Source: Cladorhizidae sp. MBARI D1340-BT2 (lineage: Eukaryota; Porifera; Demospongiae; Poecilosclerida; Cladorhizidae). Taken from it: a stretch of DNA of 64,000 bases. The notes under the pieces are model-generated. The model saw nothing but the letters and a program-made list of their open reading frames with translations, ran no database searches and was not told where the DNA came from. How positions within the stretch are numbered: the first letter of the stretch is position 1; each line of letters starts with the position of its first letter. The DNA lies in contig JAQNBH010000013.1 in NCBI GenBank assembly GCA_028752905.1, positions 13,233,816 through 13,297,815 on the forward strand, read 5' to 3'. Below, piece by piece: positions 58,901 to 64,000 of this stretch. The translations under genes were made by a program, and so were the position numbers.

Positions 58901-61025
58901 CCAGAGGGACCTTTTCCAACACGCCAAGGCGGACGTCCCTGTCTAGCCCAGCTTTCACCTCGTCCTGCCAGTGAATTGGAATGTCAATGGGTGTGTGGCA
59001 GGGTTTGGGGGTGGCGTTCGGGTCGATGTTTAGGGATAAGGGTGGTCCCGACATCATGGGGAGGGGCTGATGCTCGCAGACGTTGAACGCACTTGCTGAG
59101 TAAAGGTCCAGCAAGTGACGTTCAAGTCTGTCTCTGTTGGCCTCCGTGCCAGGGAATGGCAGGGAGGTGGGTCTGTCAGGTGGTGGGGGCCTGGTAGGGC
59201 ATGAGCATGGTCGTGGTGGTGGTGTATGCGTTGGTTGACTCACCACAGTGGTTGTCCGTTGGCCAGTTGTTTGTGGTCTGGTCTGCACGGCCGCTTGCGG
59301 GTTGTTCTGCAGGGTGATGGGCGGAGTTCTGGTCTGCAGGTCCGCTGTGTGGCGTGGAGGTGGCTGGGCCGTGGTTCTGGTCTGCAGGTCCGCTGTGTGG
59401 TGTGATGGTGGCTGATCTGGGGTCGCCCGTGTACCCGTGCCGTTTCCCGAGGGTGGCGTCAGCGTACAGAGGGGGAACCCCAACGCGATCAGCCCGAGGT
59501 CTGTGCAGGTGGTCAGGCTGAGGTATAGCTTGGTGGCCAGGTCACTAAAATACACCATCTGGCGAGTCTCACGTCCGGAGTGTCTGGATCTGATGCGGAG
59601 TAGTGCTGCACCGAGTATTGGCAGGTTGTTGCCGCTCGCGGAGTGCATCACTAGGCACGCAGGGATGAGGTCCCTCTTGTTCAGGTTGAGGCCCTTCAGC
59701 AGGTGTGGTCCTGCCAGGCAACTCTGGCAACCCGTGTCGGCCATGGCAGTGGTGGCCAGGTTGTGCCTCTCTTGCCTCAGTGTGTGGCCGTGGGTTCGAA
59801 AATCCTCCTTGTGGGTGGATACAGTCACGTCAATGAGGGGTTGGGGAGGGGAGCGGCGCTGAGTCCATCGCTGCGCCCTGGAGTCCCAGGATTGGTGGGG
59901 GAGGGCGTCCTCTGACATGGTGTCAATCTCCTCAGACACCGCGCTTTCGTGCTCCGCCAGCTTCGACCAACACATGTGGGCGAGATGGTTGGACCTGCCG
60001 CATGATGTGCAGGTTGTCCCGAACGCTGGGCAGTGGATCCGTCGGGTGGCTGTCCTCTCTCTTTCACCATGGCCTTGGCGACCACAGAAACAGCAGATGG
60101 CCCTCGGGTTTATCACTGGTCTGGGTGTAGCTGCCTGACCTCTGGGTGCGTCCTTCAGTGGTGGTCGAGGTGAGGTGTTATGAGTGCGGTTGGGCTTAAA
60201 TGGTGTGGCTTTGGCTCTGCCTGGCTGGCGGGGTGTTGACTGCCGCTGTTGTTGCCGGTAGCCACTGTGCAGGGCGTCTTCACTGTCGGCCTCCTCGTCT
60301 ACGGCGTTCGTCGAGGTGGGTGTGGTAATGGTGACCGCGGACCGCTTGCCCGCAGCCCTTACCTCGACGAACCTCACTGTCTCTTCCACCGTCATTGCTT
60401 GGTTGGGGTCTTTCAGAAGGTCCTCCTGTATGTCTGCATCTGCCAGGCCGATGCAGAGCTGGTCAGCGACCCTCTGTTCCCCCTGGTTGTTGATTATCTC
60501 ACACCCGGAGCACTTCTTAGTAAAGCAGCATACCTCTGCTTGGCCACGGAGTCGGGCTGCGAATGATCGGATGGGTTCCCCCCGGTCCTGTACCATTCTG
60601 GATAGGGCGACCCTGGCCACCTTAGGGTTTTCCTCCCTCACCGCCAGGGCCTTGATGGCTGCCAGCAGGTCTGCTTCAGGGAGCTCCTCAATTGGTAAGG
60701 GACCGACGATGTTTCGGGTCACATCTCGGCGGAGTTTGGCGTCTAGGCACTCCAGCAGTTGTATGCCGACGTCTGCCCCTGCCAGGTGGACGGCCTGTGA
60801 GTAGGCCCTCCACCTGGTGAGGAAGTACTGCCATCCCTCGGTTGTGCCCCCTGCCGTGATCTCTGGTCGGCGCACAGGGGTTGGCTTAGTCCTTGCTGCC
60901 TGGCTGTGGATGAGCATGTGGCCGTTGAGTACTGCTGCCACCACTACAGGATCCATGCCATCGGGTGTGGCGTAGTCGCATCCGGGATAGGGACAGTCAA
61001 CCGCCATGCAGTCGGTGGGCACCAA
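55947..61025 (-). CDS. gag-pol: Element 2 Gag-Pol polyprotein, 1,692 aa, single ORF
   Basis: N terminus: a C2H2-like finger (Cys11, Cys16, His36, His40), then a Gag region. Two zinc-knuckle-like motifs follow at about 311-352; the second, CTSCGRSNHLAHMC, is a good CCHC. Protease: MADTGCQSCLAG (DTG 430-432). A Pro/Thr-rich linker with a repeated HTADLQTRT follows. RT: Asp768 in IFDAWNGYH, and CIDD at 828-831 where most families have YxDD. RNase H: Asp978, Glu1030, Asp1056 and Asp1103. Integrase: a His1243/His1246/Cys1276/Cys1279 finger, then Asp1307, Asp1359 and Glu1395 with 35-residue spacing. The C-terminal ~170 residues are Pro-rich and basic. No frameshift is needed. The first ATG after the primer site is used. 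All catalytic acids are present, so it is probably functional. Confidence 0.93.
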   Translation of the reverse strand: MVPTDCMAVDCPYPGCDYATPDGMDPVVVAAVLNGHMLIHSQAARTKPTPVRRPEITAGGTTEGWQYFLTRWRAYSQAVHLAGADVGIQLLECLDAKLRRDVTRNIVGPLPIEELPEADLLAAIKALAVREENPKVARVALSRMVQDRGEPIRSFAARLRGQAEVCCFTKKCSGCEIINNQGEQRVADQLCIGLADADIQEDLLKDPNQAMTVEETVRFVEVRAAGKRSAVTITTPTSTNAVDEEADSEDALHSGYRQQQRQSTPRQPGRAKATPFKPNRTHNTSPRPPLKDAPRGQAATPRPVINPRAICCFCGRQGHGERERTATRRIHCPAFGTTCTSCGRSNHLAHMCWSKLAEHESAVSEEIDTMSEDALPHQSWDSRAQRWTQRRSPPQPLIDVTVSTHKEDFRTHGHTLRQERHNLATTAMADTGCQSCLAGPHLLKGLNLNKRDLIPACLVMHSASGNNLPILGAALLRIRSRHSGRETRQMVYFSDLATKLYLSLTTCTDLGLIALGFPLCTLTPPSGNGTGTRATPDQPPSHHTADLQTRTTAQPPPRHTADLQTRTPPITLQNNPQAAVQTRPQTTGQRTTTVVSQPTHTPPPRPCSCPTRPPPPDRPTSLPFPGTEANRDRLERHLLDLYSASAFNVCEHQPLPMMSGPPLSLNIDPNATPKPCHTPIDIPIHWQDEVKAGLDRDVRLGVLEKVPLGTPVTWCHRMVICTKKDGSLRRTINFQPLNQHATRETHHCPSPFHQARAVPGHTKKTIFDAWNGYHSVALEESDRHYTTFITPWGRYRYCSAPQGYIASGDAYTARYDALVAHVESKTKCIDDALLWSDDITGAYHQATEWLHICAVNGITLNPRKFRFAQDKVEFAGFDITPTEVRPSSKYLESITNFPTPTGITDIRAWFGLVNQVAYAFSMTAAMQPFRALLKPSTTFNWTDELAVAFATSKREICERIREGVVIFDKHRPTCLATDWSKDGIGYWLFQKHCQCPSREIFCCQEGWRVTLVGSRFTHPAESRYAPVEGEALAVADALDKARHFVLGCSDLVVAVDHKPLLKLFGDRCLEDIPNPRLRNLKEKTLRYRFRMVYIPGVRNHTSDALSRHPSGTRTPPRLHLQDDIAEPSTACPASPASSIASITEHTVPAQDEDGLTTAICMAISTIPINWEKLQIATAADPTLQDLAFYVENGPPEDRHMLPANIREYFPVISNLTIIDGVICHGERLVIPTSLRPTCLAALHAAHQGTSSMTARASSSLYWPGLSTDITATRNRCNTCNSNAPSQPAMPSTTPEEPEYPFQHICADYFHHEGSAYLVLVDRYSGWPIVAPALNGASGLAAILRDTFATFGIPDTLTSDGGPEFAAHATRELLTTWGVHHRLSSAYNPHANNRAETAVKTIKRLIAGNTGPGGSLQNSFFKALLQYRNCPSPDTRMSPATNLFGRATRDMLPGIPLRFQQPKEWDEKLELRERALSRRLVLGRARWDEHSHGLSPLRCGDTVLIQNQTGRHPMKWDKTGTVVEVLQYHQYSIRVDGSGRLTTRNRRYLRRHNPQPTEQDNPLRRDLPALLYPTQHNSSPSPLPPVPLPPTSPPPNPPTPSPIPTPGIAQPTLNHPTPIATSPPRPPVLATPASQRSYAAVAKTPTPPHRPTKTAPKNLAQTTTLTPPKTLTPAPGPRRSKRGPKPIDRYGQR

Positions 61026-61107
61026 ATAGAGTTGTGCCGAAAAACGAACGCTTTCTTGACCAGCACTCTTGCTGGCAAGGTAAGATGCCTAACAGGAATC
61101 TATAAAA

Positions 61108-61123
61108 GACTTGTAGCACACAT
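61108..61123 (-). promoter_or_regulatory. Element 2 primer-binding site, self-primed type
   Basis: Directly after the 5' LTR the minus strand reads TGTGTGCTACAAGTC. With the last LTR base, ATGTGTGCTACAAGT is the exact reverse complement of 61191-61205 read on the minus strand. No TGG start and no tRNA 3' end match is present. Confidence 0.7.
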
Positions 61124-61344
61124 AGAGAACTGCGCCGTGCGCATTCCCCAATCGAAGACACTGGATATAGTTTCAATGCTACAATCAAGGATGTGTGCTA
61201 CAAGTGAACGGGTGTATAGTGGGCATGCGCTAGGTAAGGGCTCGTGCACCGGGTAAGAGCCGTACGTAGTAATGTCACATATACATATCCTATCTAGTAG
61301 TAGTTAGGTGGTTCGAGCAGTCGATGCACAGTCCATATTCACTA
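61123..61344 (-). promoter_or_regulatory. Element 2, 5' LTR with candidate start of transcription
   Basis: On the minus strand a TATA-like CACTATACACC (about 61221-61211) lies a few bases before ACTTGTAGCACACAT (61205-61191), the segment complementary to the primer-binding site. If transcription starts at 61205, U3 is about 139 bp and R-U5 about 83 bp. Confidence 0.7.
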
Positions 61345-61776
61345 AGAATGTCATCTTGTAGCTCTCATTGAGAGGAAACGGAATCTATATAATTTTGTCT
61401 GGTTACTCCAAATATGACTCCAAATATGAAGCAGGGAGAACCGTCCTTGGCCCCAAAAAACAACTTTTTCGGGACAGGCATTTTAAGGACTAGTATAGTA
61501 TTTCAATGGTTGAACTGACCATACCATTAAAAAAAAACATCAAAAGTGGTATACATATACATACTAGAAAAATCATTATACTATGGACAAACATTGAGTG
61601 AGCAAAACTGTGAATAATGTCGGGAATACACATTTCTTTGAATCGTGAGAAAATAATGTTCAAAATACAACACTCCAGGGGGCAGGGGTAGATCCAGGGT
61701 GGTTGTAAACCCCTCATTTTGCTCTTGCTCTTGACTGTCATTCTTGCACTCTTTCATCAGCAACACACAGACTCAC

Positions 61777-61864
61777 CAGAAATACAGTGACTGAGCAGAG
61801 TTGACACAGGAGCAGGCAGGCCTGTGATAGCCAGTGCTAGGGAAGGACCAGCTACAGACGCCAT
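61777..61864 (-). CDS. Possible minus-strand exon (weak)
   Basis: On the minus strand, CCTTTACCTTCAG precedes an ATG that opens MASVAGPSLALAITGLPA and continues to a donor, TTTCTG|GTGAGT. The 88-bp segment thus has consensus acceptor and donor words, and the peptide is signal-peptide-like. No partner exon was identified to its left before LTR element 2, so it could be chance. Confidence 0.2.
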
Positions 61865-62299
61865 CTGAAGGTAAAGGCTGGAGCATAAACGGTAAAGCTG
61901 TTAATACTATAGTTCCAAACTTCCAGCATCATTTGAGTCTTCAGCTTCTAGATATCTCTTCTTCTCTCACGATTCTAACCCAGAAGATCCTTCGTAACTC
62001 TTCATGATCCCATACTTTCGTCTTTCCAGAGCTTTTGTTTGCATTCTTCTTGACATGGAATTTAATAGTATTAATAATCTAACAAGTAAATAGCAGTACC
62101 AATGTGGGTGGGTGTTAGTGCGTGTCAAACCAGTGGCCACAAAACCCGAACATAAGGTCCGGTGAAACTGAAAAAGTCCTCAAATAGAGCCTTCAAATAG
62201 AGTTTTCAAAGCCCACTTCCACGGAGGTGGGGAAAACGAATGAAATGAACGGACTTGCCTAAAAAAAGCCAATCTTATTGTCTCTTTATTTAATTAAAA

Positions 62300-62418
62300 A
62301 TTAGTTCATTTTAGTTGACTTGTCATGTCAATTTTAGTTGAATCGTTTAGTTAAACTGTCATTTCGAATTTATTTGAATTAATTAGTTAACTTGTCACAT
62401 CAAATTTAATTGAACCCC
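62300..62418. repeat. Degenerate AT-rich tandem repeat, about 3 copies of ~36 bp
   Basis: Three diverged units share TTAGTTGACTTGTCATGTCA-like and TTTAGTTGAA-like words. This is probably an old minisatellite. Confidence 0.5.
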
Positions 62419-63256
62419 ACTGCGTACAACGTAGGATTCTACCACAGGACTCTAAAATCAATTGTAATTTATAATCCCAACCAGCGTTCAGTTCTGCATA
62501 AGTTTCTGTTCTAATTCATACCAAACTGTTATACGTCTGAAAGAGGCTGTAACTGATCCTTACCAAAGCGACTTGAAAGGAAGCTAGACTGCACCCATAC
62601 ACACAGGAGAACCCTTTACCATTTAAAGTCGTAATTACCATAATTAATATTGCTTATATCGGCCAACAGTCATCTGACTAGCTGTTTTTAAAATTGGTGG
62701 TCTTGTTTCCTTTATTTATTAGGTCAATCCATATAGTTGTTTATTTTTAAATAGTGTTGTTAATGTTGTTTGTATTATTTAATCATTGCTGAACCTGTTA
62801 ATTAAGGCCATCACATATACATTACAGTACAGTGTGGGACTATTTAGTAACTAACCTAATAACAATCTATATTAAAAATCAACAGTACTTAATTAATAAA
62901 ATTATCCACAATTAGTTATGCTTGCAGGTAAAAACTTATGAGAAGAACATTAATTTTCTGTATATACACTGTAGCAGTGTTTAAATGACCTCTGAGCCAC
63001 CACTTGGGAATCTGTGGTCATCCTCATCACTTGGAGGGCTTGAGTTACCCATTAGCCCTTCAAGTCTGAGATAAATGGGAACAGAATTTTTGTTATTATA
63101 ATTGTTATTACCTTCTTTGTCATCATTTCAAGCTACAACTGACCTCAGAAAACAACTGACCTGTCCAAAGGCAGAAGCTGATCCGGTCAACATGGGACTT
63201 GTTGAGAGTGAGAAAGCTATTGTATCTTCGTTATTTAAACCGGGAGTTCATTGAGA

Positions 63257-63469
63257 ATGTTTGTACTGTTTTTATCTCTTGCTGTGCACTTAGAGTATCC
63301 ATGGCTGAACCATGGTAAGTGGTTTTCTATATCCAAAGATGTGGCAGTTGAATGCTTAAAAAAGGCTGGAGATGTAGCATTGGACAGGAGACCATTTATT
63401 TATGTTGCAGTCTTTCCACTTGTATTGCTCGTTGTTGCCATCCTGGCATTCGGTGAGAGCAGGATATAA
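63257..63469 (+). CDS. Small putative membrane protein or exon (weak)
   Basis: A 70-codon + strand frame starts MFVLFLSLAVHLEYP and ends in a hydrophobic stretch, PFIYVAVFPLVLLVVAILAF, that would span a membrane, before a TAA. A strong acceptor (GCTGTGCACTTAG, ending 63292) and a donor (GCATTCG|GTGAGA at 63451/63452) fall inside the frame. It could therefore instead be an internal exon at 63293-63451 of a larger membrane protein. No family is recognised. Confidence 0.25.
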   Translation: MFVLFLSLAVHLEYPWLNHGKWFSISKDVAVECLKKAGDVALDRRPFIYVAVFPLVLLVVAILAFGESRI

Positions 63470-63901
63470 TGGGTGTTCCTCTCTACCCATCTAGTTTGAC
63501 ACAGTTTTATTTTTGGTCTTGTGTATTTCTTGCTTACCTTGCTCTTTCAAAACGTCAGAAATACACTCTTATAGATGATGTAATGCTTAGGTGAATACTT
63601 GAAAAATAGCCCAAAGGATATCGGCTTGCTCAGCATAGATTAATCTCTGGCATCTCCTTTTTTTCCCTTTTTATTTGACAGGACAAGCACGATGGTAGTA
63701 GTATATATGTAGCCTTGTTAAACTTTTCTTGAACAAAGCAGGACAGCCATAAGGTGACCAGCCATATCAGCACTTTTGAATTCTACAGGGTTCAGGTCTT
63801 AAATATATTAAATTACATTGGTAAGGGAATGGATAATACTATCATAAAGAGCTCTTACTGTAATGGCTTCATGCCAATAAATCCCATCAACTTTTCTACA
63901 G

Positions 63902-64000
63902 GACAACTATTCTTCAGATAATGTCTCAGCTGCAGAATGTTCGAAGCATCAGTTACTTCACCAGCCTGTATGCCGAAAGCTCACAAATACATTCAAGCAG
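63902..64000 (+). CDS. Possible exon running off the right edge (weak)
   Basis: After an acceptor-like CAACTTTTCTACAG, two + strand frames stay open to the end of the window. The more protein-like one contains LQIMSQLQNVRSISYFTSLY. It does not join in phase to the 63257-63469 candidate using the obvious donor. It needs sequence to the right to judge. Confidence 0.2.

Larger units (their letters stand above)
55682..61344 (-). mobile_element. LTR element 2: complete Ty3/Gypsy-type retrotransposon, 5,663 bp, candidate self-primer
   Basis: Two 222-bp LTRs (55682-55903 and 61123-61344) differ at two bases and are flanked by the 5-bp duplication AGAAT (55677-55681 and 61345-61349). One uninterrupted minus-strand frame carries Gag, protease, RT, RNase H and integrase in Gypsy order. 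A GGGGGGAAG polypurine primer abuts the 3' LTR (55904-55912). There is no tRNA-like TGG primer site. Instead the bases next to the 5' LTR are complementary to a segment inside the LTR. The single ORF plus self-priming resembles Tf1/sushi elements, although the protein differs strongly from element 1. LTR termini are TAGTG...CTCTA on the coding strand rather than TG...CA. Confidence 0.93.
61350..63250. other. Intergenic AT-rich DNA right of LTR element 2
   Basis: Mostly unique. It contains a weak minus-strand exon candidate (61777-61864) and a degenerate AT-rich repeat (62300-62418), listed separately. Nothing else was recognised. Confidence 0.45.

Noticed and set aside
55935..60804. Many plus- and minus-strand ORFs of 60-250 codons over element 2
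   Set aside because: They are shadows of the intact 1,692-codon Gag-Pol frame in a GC-rich region.
43525..61344. Envelope gene that would make either element a retrovirus-like errantivirus
   Set aside because: No third ORF exists between pol and the 3' LTR in element 1 (18 nt) or element 2 (44 nt).

Overview
This is animal (metazoan) nuclear DNA. One split gene, an ANKRD54-like ankyrin-repeat gene on the + strand, has short exons with consensus splice sites and an AATAAA signal. Two different full-length Ty3/Gypsy-type LTR retrotransposons lie on the - strand. Tandem minisatellite arrays fill about 60% of the window. The style (compact AT-rich unique DNA, large minisatellites, young Gypsy elements, small foldback elements) suggests a marine invertebrate such as a sponge or cnidarian. 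That placement is inference.

Layout. Positions 1-5,300 hold two decayed minus-strand coding fragments (412-956 and 4,852-5,282), separated by a 53-bp minisatellite (about 1,040-4,850). From 5,857 to 32,457 runs a 26.6-kb satellite with a 16/17-bp unit containing CACTATAAG and nested higher-order duplications. Short unique spacers then separate a 23-bp array (32.7-34.9 kb) from an 18-bp array (35.0-38.5 kb). A 189-bp MITE-like element with 6-bp target duplications follows at 38.9-39.1 kb.

ANKRD54 region, 39.3-52.5 kb. Five coding exons are visible: one at 39,268 and four between 51,198 and 52,468. The 11.8-kb intron between them carries a 44-bp minisatellite, a 4.25-kb Ty3/Gypsy element in antisense orientation, a palindrome split by that element, a second foldback element and an 86-bp minisatellite. 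The 5' exons were not found, so they probably lie left of the window, which would put the giant satellites inside an intron.

52.5-64 kb. A decayed DDE-type transposase lies at 53.75-54.48 kb. A second, unrelated 5.66-kb element with a single 1,692-residue Gag-Pol ORF lies at 55,682-61,344. The last 2.6 kb hold only weak exon candidates.

Most interesting signals. (1) Element 2 appears to be self-primed: the sequence just inside its 5' LTR is perfectly complementary over 14-15 nt to a segment within its own LTR, as in Tf1/sushi elements, and its RT has CIDD instead of YxDD. (2) Element 1 has a tRNA-Trp-type primer site and a G GGA AAC slippery heptamer in the gag/pol overlap, 5 nt before a strong hairpin that contains the gag stop. 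(3) Both elements have LTRs more than 99% identical and intact target duplications, so both are recent insertions.
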